From Paraflavitalea devenefica (lineage in GTDB: Bacteria > Bacteroidota > Bacteroidia > Chitinophagales > Chitinophagaceae), in assembly GCF_011759375.1 (NCBI RefSeq), contig NZ_JAARML010000006.1:310001-374000 (forward strand): a stretch of 64,000 nucleotides of DNA, given 5' to 3'. Shown in pieces: positions 44,648-53,525 of this stretch (position 1 is its first letter; every line of letters starts with the position of its first letter). A program made the translations under genes and the position numbers. The notes below the pieces were generated by a model that worked only from the letters and a program-made list of their open reading frames with translations, was not told where the DNA came from and searched no databases.

Positions 44648-45955
44648 TTATACCACTTCCCCTTCCAGGTCATAGTCATAGGCCTTGGTGATCTTTACGT
44701 TCACAAATTCGCCGGGGGTTAACCGTTTGGTACTGTTAATGATCACTTCATTGTCTACTTCCACGCTATCGAACTCTGTACGGCCCAGGTAGCGGCCCGA
44801 TTCTTTTTTATCAATTAGTACCTTGAATGTTTGCCCGATCTTTTCCTGGTTCTTCTCATAGCTGATCTCCTGCTGCACTTCCATGATCTCCTGCGCCCGG
44901 CTTTCTTTTTCTTCCTGGGGAATATCATCTTCCAGTGTATGGGCGGAGGTACCTTCTTCGTGTGAGTAAGTGAAGATGCCCACGCGGTCGAAGCGGTGCT
45001 GCCGCAGGAAGTCTTTTACGTCTTCCACATCCTGGGCTGTTTCGCCCGGGAAGCCGGTGATGAGCGTGGTACGCAGGCAAATGCCCGGCACTTTTTCCCG
45101 GATGGCAACAATCAGCTCATCCATTTCGCCCTTGGTGATCTGGCGGCGCATGGCTTTCAGCATGGGATCGCTGGCATGCTGCAAAGGCATATCGAGGTAA
45201 TTACAGATGTTGTCGCGTTCGCGCATCACATCCAGTATTTCCAGCGGGAATTTGGAAGGGTATGCATAGTGCAACCTGATCCAGTGCAGTCCTTTTACAT
45301 CGGCCAGTTTGTGGAGCAGGTCGGCCAGCATGCGTTTTTTATAGATGTCGAGGCCATAATAGGTAAGCTCCTGGGCGATGAGCATGATCTCCTTCACGCC
45401 CATCTGAACCAGGCGTTCTGCCTCCTGCACCAATTGCTCGATGGGCCTGCTCACATGCGCGCCCCGCATGAGGGGAATGGCGCAAAAAGAACAGGTACGG
45501 TTACAGCCTTCTGATATCTTCAGGTAGGCATAATGCCTGGGCGTAGCCAGCAGGCGCTCACCCAGTAATTCGGCCTTGTAATCAGCCTCGAATTGTTTCA
45601 GGATCAGGGGCAGCTCCATGGTGCCGAAATAGGCATCCACTTCGGGTATCTCCTGCTCCAGGTTGTTGCGGTAACGTTCGCTCAGGCAGCCGGTTACGTA
45701 TACTTTGTCCAGCTTTCCCTTGCGTTTCAGGTCTACCTGGTCTAAAATGGTATTGATGGATTCTTCTTTGGCCTTGTCGATAAAGCCGCAGGTATTCACC
45801 ACTACGATGTTGTGGTCAAGGCGGGCGTTCTCATGCACTACGTCAATATCATTGGCCTTTAACTGGCCGCTCAGCACCTCACTGTCTACCATATTCTTGC
45901 TACAGCCCAGGGTAATAATATTGACCTTATCTTTTTTTAGTGACCTCGTTTTCAT
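44648..45955 (-). CDS. rimO: Ribosomal protein S12 methylthiotransferase
   Basis: This 435-residue radical-SAM enzyme adds a methylthio group to the conserved Asp of ribosomal protein S12. The N-terminal MTTase domain has Cys18 (LGCSKN), Cys56 (NTCGFI) and Cys90 (TGCLSERY) for the auxiliary cluster. The radical-SAM motif CNRTCSFC is at 151-158 (Cys151, 155, 158), and a C-terminal TRAM domain (about 375-435) follows. The signature LGCSKNMVDSEVLSG separates RimO from MiaB. It has a consensus -7 box at 45977-45970. Confidence 0.96.
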   Translation of the reverse strand: MKTRSLKKDKVNIITLGCSKNMVDSEVLSGQLKANDIDVVHENARLDHNIVVVNTCGFIDKAKEESINTILDQVDLKRKGKLDKVYVTGCLSERYRNNLEQEIPEVDAYFGTMELPLILKQFEADYKAELLGERLLATPRHYAYLKISEGCNRTCSFCAIPLMRGAHVSRPIEQLVQEAERLVQMGVKEIMLIAQELTYYGLDIYKKRMLADLLHKLADVKGLHWIRLHYAYPSKFPLEILDVMRERDNICNYLDMPLQHASDPMLKAMRRQITKGEMDELIVAIREKVPGICLRTTLITGFPGETAQDVEDVKDFLRQHRFDRVGIFTYSHEEGTSAHTLEDDIPQEEKESRAQEIMEVQQEISYEKNQEKIGQTFKVLIDKKESGRYLGRTEFDSVEVDNEVIINSTKRLTPGEFVNVKITKAYDYDLEGEVV

Positions 45956-45969
45956 AATAATATAGCCTG

Positions 45970-45977
45970 CAAAGGTA
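45970..45977 (-). promoter_or_regulatory. -7 box of rimO
   Basis: TACCTTTG on the minus strand 14 bases before the start codon, with a TTG about 22 bases further upstream. Confidence 0.6.
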
Positions 45978-46150
45978 CTGAGGATATGCCGGAATTATGC
46001 AATTAAGAACACCTAGTTGCCAACTGACAGCCCTTCTGTGCATTAGTAACTTATATACAGGGCATTACACTACCGGGAAACCGGTATTTTGACCCCGAAA
46101 CTGCGAGTTGGGGAACATTTGGCACAATATTTATAACAACCTGCTGTAAA

Positions 46151-46642
46151 ATGAACAGCATGAAGAAAATAACCATTATTGCAGTAGCTATGATCTGTTT
46201 GCTCTCCCTCACGCAAACAGCCTTTTCCCAATCAACCGGCCCCACTTACAGAACTGCCCTCGGCGCCAAAGCCTATTTTGGCGATGGTACTACCGGTGGC
46301 ATCAACCTCAAACATTTCCTGAACAGTAAAGGCGCGCTGGAAGCCTCCCTGCTGTTTGAAAGAGGCCATCTGGGGGTGGAAGGTTTGTACGACTGGCATG
46401 GTGATATCACTGGCGCTTCCGGCCTGAAATGGTATGTTGGCGGTGGCGCTCTGCTTTTCTTCCCTACTGATGATGATTATGGTGATGATGTGTTGTTTGC
46501 CCTTCGTGGAACCCTGGGCCTGGATTACAAGTTTACCGGCGCCCCGATCAATGTATCGTTCGACCTGAACCCGGTCTTTGCCCTTACCCCGGATACTGAT
46601 TTCGACTTCTGGGCGGGCCTTGCTTTCCGCTTTACGTTCTAA
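46151..46642 (+). CDS. Small outer-membrane beta-barrel-like protein
   Basis: The product has 163 residues with a signal peptide ending TAFS-QS near residue 27. The rest is alternating strands rich in Gly, Phe, Tyr and Asp (GAKAYFGDGTTGGINLKHFL, ALEASLLFERGHLGVEGLYD, LKWYVGGGALLFF, LRGTLGLDYKF) and ends FWAGLAFRFTF, an outer-membrane C-terminus with terminal Phe. About eight strands are likely. The role is unknown. An ATG at 46160 is an alternative start. It is a single gene ending at a terminator shared with ftsY. Confidence 0.8.
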   Translation: MNSMKKITIIAVAMICLLSLTQTAFSQSTGPTYRTALGAKAYFGDGTTGGINLKHFLNSKGALEASLLFERGHLGVEGLYDWHGDITGASGLKWYVGGGALLFFPTDDDYGDDVLFALRGTLGLDYKFTGAPINVSFDLNPVFALTPDTDFDFWAGLAFRFTF

Positions 46643-46666
46643 GTTTTCAACCTTTCCTTATAAAGC

Positions 46667-46705
46667 AAAAGGGTGAGCCGCCTTTGGAAGGCGACCCACC
46701 CTTTT
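46667..46705. terminator. Terminator between convergent genes
   Basis: Stem aaaagggtgagccgcc/ggcgacccaccctttt (with small internal mismatches) between the beta-barrel gene and the convergent ftsY. Confidence 0.8.
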
Positions 46706-46746
46706 CCTTTATATGCTATACAGTTCGTGGCGAGTGGCCGCGAAGC

Positions 46747-47712
46747 CTAACTCTTCTCCAGATTAAACAAGCTGTCTACAAACTCGTGCTTGTCAAAGAC
46801 CAGCAGGTCTTCCATCTTCTCCCCCATGCCAATGAACTTGACCGGTATTTTAAACTGGTTGGCAATGGCCAGCACCACGCCGCCTTTGGCCGTACCGTCG
46901 AGTTTGGTAATGGCCAGCGCCGTTACATCGGTAGCGGCTGTAAACTGTTTGGCCTGCTCCAGGGCATTCTGCCCGGTAGAGCCATCCAGCACCAGCAATA
47001 CTTCATGGGGTGCTTCGGGGATATGCTTTTGTATTACGCGTTTGATCTTGCTCAGTTCATCCATCAGGTGCGCCTTGTTGTGCAGCCGGCCGGCCGTATC
47101 AATGATGACTACATCAGATCCTTTCGATACCCCACTTTGTACAGTATCAAAAGCCACAGAAGCCGGATCAGCGCCCATGCCCTGCTTTACAATCGGTACT
47201 CCTACCCGCTCACTCCAGATGGTCAACTGGTCTACCGCGGCAGCCCGGAAGGTATCGGCGGCGCCCAGTAACACCGATTTACCGGCTTTCTTGAAGTTAT
47301 AGGCCAGTTTGCCGATGGTGGTGGTCTTGCCCACACCATTCACGCCTACCACGAGGATCACAAAGGGTTTGGCCGGCAGGGTAGATTCGAAGGTATAGGC
47401 GTCGGCTTCCGGTGCTTCCACCAGTATGTTCTCTATTTCCTGCTGCAATATGTTGTTCAGTTCGCTGGTGTTGAGGTACTTGTCCTTCGCCACCCGTTTT
47501 TCAATGCGCTCAATGATCTGTACGGTGGTTTCGATACCCACATCGGCGCTTACGAGCGCTTCTTCGAGGTTATCCAGTACTTCATCATCTACCGAACTTT
47601 TACCGGCAATGGCTTTGGTCAGTTTTGACAGAAAACCGGTCTTGGTTTTCTCCAGCCCCTGGTCGAGTGTTTCCTTCTCTTTTTTGCCGAATAATTTATT
47701 GAACAGGCCCAT
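46747..47712 (-). CDS. ftsY: Signal recognition particle receptor FtsY
   Basis: This is a 321-residue SRP GTPase. The short N-terminus (MGLFNKLFGKKEKE) leads to the N domain helices (about 20-100) and the G domain: P-loop GVNGVGKT at 123-130, DTAGRLHNK, TKLDGTAKGG and the C-terminal GMGEKMEDLLVFD. It docks ribosome-SRP complexes at the membrane. ATG 47712 is chosen as it begins exactly at the family N-terminus. It follows rpmB, rpmG and the DUF4295 gene, a typical Bacteroidota order, but a terminator hairpin lies before it. Confidence 0.96.
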   Translation of the reverse strand: MGLFNKLFGKKEKETLDQGLEKTKTGFLSKLTKAIAGKSSVDDEVLDNLEEALVSADVGIETTVQIIERIEKRVAKDKYLNTSELNNILQQEIENILVEAPEADAYTFESTLPAKPFVILVVGVNGVGKTTTIGKLAYNFKKAGKSVLLGAADTFRAAAVDQLTIWSERVGVPIVKQGMGADPASVAFDTVQSGVSKGSDVVIIDTAGRLHNKAHLMDELSKIKRVIQKHIPEAPHEVLLVLDGSTGQNALEQAKQFTAATDVTALAITKLDGTAKGGVVLAIANQFKIPVKFIGMGEKMEDLLVFDKHEFVDSLFNLEKS

Positions 47713-47723
47713 AGTGCAATTTA

Positions 47724-47797
47724 AGAATACAGAATTCAGAATCCAGCATACAGAATATGAGAAATACAAAAAGCTGTTCCGGTACAGAACAGCTTTT
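47724..47797 (-). terminator. Terminator hairpin plus GAATACAG-type repeat between DUF4295 gene and ftsY
   Basis: A perfect stem aaaagctgttc/gaacagctttt (47769-47779 with 47787-47797) follows the DUF4295 gene by 24 bases. Next to it, 47724-47758 carries gaatacagaattcagaatcc-type words like those beside hppD. Confidence 0.7.
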
Positions 47798-47820
47798 AAT
47801 ATTGTACTTACTTATCCAAC

Positions 47821-47991
47821 TTACTTTTGAGCTAAGTATTCTTTCACCTTATCCTTGTGCACGATAGCTTCTTTAAAAGTATATGCACCTGATTTGGGGC
47901 TGCGCACAGCACGGATCACTTTGGTCCAGTTCTTTGCTTCAGCAGCCAGTTTGGGGTCCTTCTTGATCGCGGTTTTAGCTGACTTTGCCAT
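47821..47991 (-). CDS. DUF4295 small basic protein (ribosome-associated, bL38-like)
   Basis: The protein has 56 residues, starts MAKSAKTAIKKDPKLAAEAK and ends KEYLAQK. It is highly basic and matches the DUF4295 family confined to Bacteroidota. I recall that the Flavobacterium johnsoniae ribosome structure contained an added large-subunit protein named bL38 from such a locus, and assigning this gene to it is moderate-confidence memory. The order rpmB-rpmG-DUF4295 with short gaps supports a ribosomal role. Confidence 0.88.
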   Translation of the reverse strand: MAKSAKTAIKKDPKLAAEAKNWTKVIRAVRSPKSGAYTFKEAIVHKDKVKEYLAQK

Positions 47992-48083
47992 ATATAATCA
48001 ATTTGAAAATTAGCGAATTTGAGCATTTGAAATTGAGTACAGTACTAATCATTTTCGAATTAGCACATTACCCTATTTTCAAA

Positions 48084-48266
48084 TTACTTGATTTCCTTGT
48101 GAACGGTTACCTTTTTGAGGATCGCGTTGAATTTTTTCAGTTCCAGGCGCTCCGGATTGTTCTTCTTGTTCTTGGTAGTGATATAGCGGCTGGTACCGGG
48201 CTTACCACTGGTTTTGTGCTCAGTGCACTCCAGGATTACCTGTACTCTGTTTCCTTTCTTTGCCAT
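48084..48266 (-). CDS. rpmG: 50S ribosomal protein L33
   Basis: The product has 60 residues: [18 protein letters not shown] at the start, [22 protein letters not shown]-type core (residues 25-45) and a basic tail ending HKEIK. It belongs to bL33, and only one Cys is present, so it is the zinc-free (C-minus) form. It is cotranscribed with rpmB upstream (32-base gap) and the DUF4295 gene downstream. Confidence 0.96.
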   Translation of the reverse strand: MAKKGNRVQVILECTEHKTSGKPGTSRYITTKNKKNNPERLELKKFNAILKKVTVHKEIK

Positions 48267-48298
48267 TGTTATAGACTTTGACGGTGTTTACTAACTAA

Positions 48299-48535
48299 TT
48301 AAATTTTCTCGCCTTTGGCCCTCAACTCCTTAACCACACTGATCAGTCCGCGCTTGTTGATGGTACGGATACCTTCAGTAGACAGTTTCAGGGTAATCCA
48401 TTTGTCTTCTTCAGCCAAAAAGAAACGTTTAGTCTGCAGATTGGGCAGAAAACGGCGCTTTGATTTGATATTTGAGTGGGAAACGCGGTGCCCAGACACT
48501 GGAACTTTACCTGTTACCTGACATACTCTTGCCAT
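48299..48535 (-). CDS. rpmB: 50S ribosomal protein L28
   Basis: This 78-residue bL28 starts MARVCQVTGKVPVSGHRVSH and has the core KSKRRFLPNLQTKRFF and the end LISVVKELRAKGEKI. The zinc Cys of some L28 are reduced to a single Cys5. It is the first gene of the rpmB-rpmG-DUF4295 unit, with a consensus -7 box at 48564-48557 close to the start. Confidence 0.96.
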   Translation of the reverse strand: MARVCQVTGKVPVSGHRVSHSNIKSKRRFLPNLQTKRFFLAEEDKWITLKLSTEGIRTINKRGLISVVKELRAKGEKI

Positions 48536-48556
48536 GACTTCAAAAATTTAGGACGG

Positions 48557-48564
48557 CAAAGGTA
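48557..48564 (-). promoter_or_regulatory. -7 box of the rpmB operon
   Basis: TACCTTTG on the minus strand, 21 bases before the rpmB ATG, with T-rich sequence (TTTTTCTTT) about 20 bases upstream as -33 region. Confidence 0.65.
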
Positions 48565-48672
48565 GGAATTAGCATCGAATAAAGAAAAAGAAAATCAAGG
48601 TTTTTGCGAGAAAGGTTGTCCACAGTGTGAATTTCGGGAGAATAAGTCAAAATCAGGGGATTACGAGTCAGA

Positions 48673-49035
48673 TTATTTCTTTAAAAAGAGCAGGATAAAT
48701 CCAAATGTAGCAGCTATTTGCCCAACCCAGAAAATAAACATCCACCTTACGATCTCTACCCGTGTGCTGGAAAGATCTTCTTTTGTAGCAAATTTGAAAT
48801 CCAAATGTGCAAATTCCTTGGCAATGTATGCCTTCATATGCCCAAACTCCAGGTCCATATGCTCATTTAACAGCTTTATATCCTTCTGCACCATTTGCTC
48901 CAAGTGTTTATGTTTATCTGCCTGTTTTTCCTCCACTACATTCTGGATGACTTCTACCAGTTCCTTCGCTTCTGCTTCCTGTAATTTCAGGTTCTTCCTG
49001 AAAATATCATATAACCTGATACTAATTGTACTCAT
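48673..49035 (-). CDS. Coiled-coil protein with C-terminal membrane anchor
   Basis: The product has 120 residues from ATG 49035. Residues 1-85 are helical and charged with heptad spacing (LQEAEAKELVEVIQNVVEEK, LEQMVQKDIKLLNEHMDLEF). Then comes FATKEDLSSTRVEIVRWMF and one hydrophobic segment (about 97-117, MFIFWVGQIAATFGFILLFL) ending in KK. The layout is that of the DUF1640/CCDC90-like family, whose members are membrane-anchored coiled coils. The longer frame from 49113 adds residues that do not fit. It is a single gene, and its role is unknown. Confidence 0.75.
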   Translation of the reverse strand: MSTISIRLYDIFRKNLKLQEAEAKELVEVIQNVVEEKQADKHKHLEQMVQKDIKLLNEHMDLEFGHMKAYIAKEFAHLDFKFATKEDLSSTRVEIVRWMFIFWVGQIAATFGFILLFLKK

Positions 49036-49223
49036 AAAATTAGACCAATTTTTACGATTAATGCCGGGCGCTTTACAAACATAATATTTTTTTATTATTA
49101 ATAAAAATGACAATAAGATATTTTGTCAGCCCACAAGTCCATGAAAAACAGTCTAATGAATTAATAATTCCTTAATTTAAAGTTGTTTTTGCCTGCAACA
49201 CCTTTGGCAAAAGCTACGTTTAA

Positions 49224-51347
49224 ATGACACTAATGAAAAGAAAGACCATAGCAAGGGATATCAGTTGGTTATCGTTCAATGCCCGGGTATTGCAGGAAGC
49301 CGCCGACCCCAGCGTGCCGCTGCGGGAGCGCATCAAGTTTTTAGGCATCTTTTCCAATAATATGGACGAGTTCTTCCGGGTGCGCGTAGCCACCCTGAAA
49401 CGCATGACCGAAATGGGCAGCAAGCTCCGGAATATGCACCTGGAGCAGGCGCCTGACCGCATCCTGGACCAGATCCAACAGATCGTACTGGAACAACAGG
49501 CCGAATTTAACCAGATCTGGGAAACCATTCGCAAGGACCTGGCGCGGGAGAAGATCTACCTGGTGAATGAACGGCAGTTGAATAAAGACCAGCAGAAGTT
49601 TGTGCATACCTATTTTGAGGAAGAGGTGCGCTCCAATATCATTCCCCTGATGGTGGAAAGTATTCCCCAATTCCCCTATCTCCGCGATAAATCCATTTAC
49701 CTCGGTGTGGTGCTTTCCCGTAAGGATGCCACCCTCCGGCGCAAGTATGCGATTATTGAGGTGCCTTCCAAAGCGATCGGCCGCTTTATCAAGCTGCCTT
49801 CCCCGGATGGCGAGCACCATATTATCCTGCTGGAAGATGTGGTCCGCTTTAACCTGAAAAGCATTTTTGCCTATTTCGGGTATGACCGGTACCAGTCGTG
49901 GGTGTTTAAGGTGACCAAAGATGCGGAGCTTGACCTGGATACCGACCTCTCCACCTCCCTGATCCAAAAGATAGAAAAGGGCCTTAAGAACCGGCGTAAG
50001 GGCAAACCTGTGCGCTTTGTATACGATAAGGAAATGGATGATGGGCTGCTGGCCTACCTGATCCGCAAGCTGAATATTTCCCGGAAGGAAAGTGTGATAC
50101 CCGGCGGGCGCATCCATAATTTCCGGCACTTTATGGACTTCCCGGATGTGTTCCAGCGCAGGGGGCAGCGGAAGAAACCCTTCCTGCATCCCCTGCTGAA
50201 GAATACGATGCGGGTAACGGATACGATATTGCAAACGGATATTATGCTGAATTTCCCCTATCACTCTTTCAGTCCGGTGATAGACTTGTTGCGCGAAGCG
50301 GCCATTGACCCGGATGTTACTTCCATTAAGATCACCGCTTACCGGCTGGCCTCGAATTCCAAGGTGATCAATGCCCTGATCAATGCGGTACGTAATGGCA
50401 AACATGTGACGGTGATGCTGGAACTGCGGGCCCGTTTTGATGAGGAGAATAACCTGGAATGGAAGGAGCGCCTGGAATTGGAAGGCGTGAAGGTGGTGAT
50501 CGGTATTCCCAATATGAAGGTGCATGCCAAGATCTGCCTGATCAAGAAGCGGCAGAATAATCATACGATCCATTATGGTTTTGTAAGCACGGGTAACCTG
50601 AATGAGAAAACAGCTTCGCTGTATGGCGATCATTGTTTGCTCACTGCCGACCGCTTTATTATGGCCGATGTGAACCGCCTGTTTAATTACCTGGAGAAAC
50701 CCAAGGACGGCGCCAGGTTCCTGAAGGCCTGTAAAACACTGATCCCCTGCCCTATCAGTCTGCGCCGTGAACTGCATAAGCTCATCAATAAGGAAATACG
50801 CAATGCCCGGGCAGGCATACCAGCCGCCATTACGCTTAAGATGAATTCCCTGTCGGACGAGGAACTTATTATGCGCCTGTATGAAGCGGCGCGGGTGGGT
50901 GTGGAGATCAAACTCATCATCCGGGGTATTTTCTGTCTATACTCAGAAAATAAGAAGTTCAAGCATCCTGTGCGGGCCCTCAGCATTATTGATGAGTTCC
51001 TGGAACATGCACGGGTATTCATCTTCCACAATAATGGAGAGGAAAAGGTATTTATCTCATCGGCCGACTGGATGGTGCGCAATCTTGATCACCGTGTAGA
51101 GGCTACCTGCCCCATCATGGATGAGAATATTAAGAAAGTGTTGAAAAATATACTGGAAATTCAATTGAGTGATAATGTAAAAGCCAGAATTTTGGATAAT
51201 GATCTGACCAACCGGTATGTGCGCGACAGAAAACAGAAGAAGGTCAGGTCGCAGGTAGAGATCTATAATTACCTGCATCAGAAAACCAGTTCGGTATTGG
51301 GTATTGTACACCCGCCTGCCGAACCGGTGGTAGTGACTGCTACCTGA
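49224..51347 (+). CDS. ppk1: Polyphosphate kinase 1
   Basis: This 707-residue PPK1 makes polyphosphate from ATP at the membrane. The N-domain starts ARDISWLSFNARVLQEAADP. The head domain follows (110-320), and the two phospholipase D-like C domains carry the phosphorylated His434 in MKVHAKICL and the segment FVSTGNLNEKTASLYGDHCL. Length and motifs are normal. An ATG at 49233 is an alternative start. Exopolyphosphatase follows 31 bases downstream, so synthesis and breakdown of polyphosphate are encoded together. Confidence 0.96.
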   Translation: MTLMKRKTIARDISWLSFNARVLQEAADPSVPLRERIKFLGIFSNNMDEFFRVRVATLKRMTEMGSKLRNMHLEQAPDRILDQIQQIVLEQQAEFNQIWETIRKDLAREKIYLVNERQLNKDQQKFVHTYFEEEVRSNIIPLMVESIPQFPYLRDKSIYLGVVLSRKDATLRRKYAIIEVPSKAIGRFIKLPSPDGEHHIILLEDVVRFNLKSIFAYFGYDRYQSWVFKVTKDAELDLDTDLSTSLIQKIEKGLKNRRKGKPVRFVYDKEMDDGLLAYLIRKLNISRKESVIPGGRIHNFRHFMDFPDVFQRRGQRKKPFLHPLLKNTMRVTDTILQTDIMLNFPYHSFSPVIDLLREAAIDPDVTSIKITAYRLASNSKVINALINAVRNGKHVTVMLELRARFDEENNLEWKERLELEGVKVVIGIPNMKVHAKICLIKKRQNNHTIHYGFVSTGNLNEKTASLYGDHCLLTADRFIMADVNRLFNYLEKPKDGARFLKACKTLIPCPISLRRELHKLINKEIRNARAGIPAAITLKMNSLSDEELIMRLYEAARVGVEIKLIIRGIFCLYSENKKFKHPVRALSIIDEFLEHARVFIFHNNGEEKVFISSADWMVRNLDHRVEATCPIMDENIKKVLKNILEIQLSDNVKARILDNDLTNRYVRDRKQKKVRSQVEIYNYLHQKTSSVLGIVHPPAEPVVVTAT

Positions 51348-51378
51348 TGCGGGCCGGACATTTATACCATACTAATTC

Positions 51379-52284
51379 ATGAGACTGGCGGCTATTGATA
51401 TAGGCAGTAATGCGGCGAGATTGCTGATATCCGATGTAACCATACAGGGTAATGGCAAACCGGTGTTCCAGAAGATCAACCTCATCCGGGTGCCCCTGCG
51501 ACTGGGTTTTGATGTATTTGAACAACAGGAGATATCGCCCGAAAAAGTGGCCATGATCATGAATACCCTCAAGGCTTACCGCCACCTGCTGGACGCCTAT
51601 GAGGTACAACACGTAAAAGCCGCCGCCACTTCGGCCATGCGCGATGCATCCAATGCACGCGCTATCCTGCAACGGGTAAAAGACGAAACCGGTATTGACA
51701 TCGAGGTGATCACCGGCGATGCAGAAGCCTCCCTGATTTACGAGAACCATGTTGCCGAAAATATGGACACCGACCACGCCTACCTGTATATTGATGTAGG
51801 CGGTGGCAGCACCGAACTCACTTTCTTTGCGGATGGCAAGCCGGTGTTCAAGCGCTCTTTCAATATCGGCACCATCCGCCTGCTGAAACAGCAGGTAGAT
51901 GACTGGCACTGGGAGGAAATGAAAGATGTGATCAAACGCGAGACCCGCGGCCATGACAATGATATTGTCGCCATTGGCTCGGGTGGTAATATCAATAAGG
52001 TATTTTCTATCTCCAAACGTAAGGAAGGCAAGCCCCTGCAACTGGAACTGCTGAAGGATTATTATAAGGAGTTCAGCAGCTTTTCGCTGGAGGACAGGAT
52101 GCGCTTGTATAAGCTGCGCGAAGACCGGGCCGATGTGATCGTTCCTGCCCTGCAGATCTATATCAACGTGATGCGCTGGGCCAATATCACGGAGATCTAT
52201 GTGCCCAAGATCGGTCTGGCGGATGGGTTGATACAGTACTTGTATGAAGAGCTGAAGCTGAAACAAAAACTGCCGACGGTGTGA
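51379..52284 (+). CDS. ppx: Exopolyphosphatase/GppA family phosphatase
   Basis: This 301-residue member of the ASKHA fold has phosphate-1 motif AAIDIGSNAARLLISDV (4-20), ATSAMRDASNA, and phosphate-2 motif YIDVGGGSTELTFF (about 137-150), followed by IGSGGNINKVF. It lacks the C-terminal HD-like domain of E. coli Ppx (about 500 residues), as usual in Bacteroidota. Placement directly after ppk1 favours polyphosphate rather than pppGpp as substrate, without excluding it. Confidence 0.92.
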   Translation: MRLAAIDIGSNAARLLISDVTIQGNGKPVFQKINLIRVPLRLGFDVFEQQEISPEKVAMIMNTLKAYRHLLDAYEVQHVKAAATSAMRDASNARAILQRVKDETGIDIEVITGDAEASLIYENHVAENMDTDHAYLYIDVGGGSTELTFFADGKPVFKRSFNIGTIRLLKQQVDDWHWEEMKDVIKRETRGHDNDIVAIGSGGNINKVFSISKRKEGKPLQLELLKDYYKEFSSFSLEDRMRLYKLREDRADVIVPALQIYINVMRWANITEIYVPKIGLADGLIQYLYEELKLKQKLPTV

Positions 52285-52286
52285 TT

Positions 52287-52464
52287 CCGGGTTTCGGGTT
52301 TCGGGTTTCGGGTTTTGTGTTTCGGGTTCTTTGGATGTAACAACTTACTTCTTTTTAAAATAGCTGCTATCGCCAGGGCAACTCCGGTGATCAGCCCGTT
52401 TAAAGCATACAAAATTTCCCAAAGTGCAGCAACAACCCAAAACTCCAAACACGAAACCCGAAAC
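52287..52464. repeat. Inverted GGGTTTCG-repeat element after ppx
   Basis: It starts two bases after the ppx stop. The left arm repeats gggtttc four times and ends in gggttctttgg. The right arm (52429-52464) is its inverted copy (acaacccaaaactcc and acacgaaacccgaaac). The core encodes, on the minus strand, a hydrophobic run LYALNGLITGVALAIAAILK preceded by an ATG at 52448. This could be a tiny membrane protein, but the tail runs into the repeat, so it is weak. Confidence 0.65.
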
Positions 52465-52503
52465 TTTCATACCTTTCCGCCCGCTTAATAAAACGCACCC
52501 CGT

Positions 52504-53319
52504 ATGTCGGTTAATAAAGAAGTAAAGCGGATCACGACCAATACCCTGCAAAAAATGAAGTCGGTAGGCGAAAAGATATCCATGATCACGGCCTATGATT
52601 ATTCTTTTGCCAGGTTATTCGATGCTGCCGGTATAGATGTGATCCTGGTTGGCGACTCTGCCTCCAATGTGATGGCGGGCCATGAGACCACGCTGCCCAT
52701 TACGCTGGACCAGATGATCTACCATGCTTCTTCAGTGATCAGGGGGGTGGAACGTTCCCTGGTGGTAGTAGACCTCCCCTTCGGCACCTACCAGGGCAAT
52801 TCCAAGGAAGCGCTGGCATCGGCCATCCGCATTATGAAAGAAACCGGCGCCCATGCCGTAAAGCTGGAGGGTGGTGAAGAGATCGTTGAGTCGATCAAAC
52901 GTATCCTTGCTGCCGGTATTCCTGTGATGGGACACCTCGGATTAACTCCTCAGTCTATTTATAAGTTCGGCACGTATACGGTGCGGGCCAAAGAAGAAGC
53001 CGAAGCCAATAAGCTGCGCAGCGATGCCAAACTGCTGCAGGAGTCCGGCTGCTTTGCCATGGTGCTGGAAAAGATCCCTGCCCAGCTGGCCAAAGAAGTA
53101 TCGGAAAGCATTGCCATTCCTACGATCGGCATCGGCGCCGGCAGGCATTGCGACGGGCAGGTGCTGGTGATGCACGACCTGCTTGGTATTAATACCGAAT
53201 TCAAGCCCCGTTTCCTGCGTCAATACCTCAACCTGCATGAACAGGTAACCGGTGCGGTGAAGCATTATATCAAGGATGTGAAAGACAGGGATTTTCCCAA
53301 TGAGCAGGAGCAATATTAG
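52504..53319 (+). CDS. panB: 3-methyl-2-oxobutanoate hydroxymethyltransferase
   Basis: This 271-residue PanB makes ketopantoate in pantothenate (CoA) synthesis. Visible motifs are [40 protein letters not shown] with the metal-binding Asp, [21 protein letters not shown] with the metal ligand Glu region, and [17 protein letters not shown]. All family hallmarks are intact. It has its own TACCTTTC-like -7 box near 52472. panC and panD are not in the window. Confidence 0.96.
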   Translation: MSVNKEVKRITTNTLQKMKSVGEKISMITAYDYSFARLFDAAGIDVILVGDSASNVMAGHETTLPITLDQMIYHASSVIRGVERSLVVVDLPFGTYQGNSKEALASAIRIMKETGAHAVKLEGGEEIVESIKRILAAGIPVMGHLGLTPQSIYKFGTYTVRAKEEAEANKLRSDAKLLQESGCFAMVLEKIPAQLAKEVSESIAIPTIGIGAGRHCDGQVLVMHDLLGINTEFKPRFLRQYLNLHEQVTGAVKHYIKDVKDRDFPNEQEQY

Positions 53320-53525
53320 GAGAACCGGCAGTCGGCAGTGCGTTTGCTTCGCAAGCAGATTTCTCGCCCTGTATACACGCTGAACAGGCAAGGACGTATG
53401 GCAGGGCTCGAAATGACAATTAAGAAAGGGGCGTTTCACCCTTGCGGGTTCATGACAACTAAGAGGGGGCTCATGGCTTTGTCGGTTAAATGCGTTAAAT
53501 TACAATATAACCAACAAGACTTTTT

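Noticed and set aside
49341-50777. 478-residue open frame antisense to ppk1
   Set aside because: It mirrors the coding strand's codon bias, has His/Gln/Ile-rich random composition and no family-like motif; ppk1 on the other strand is certain.
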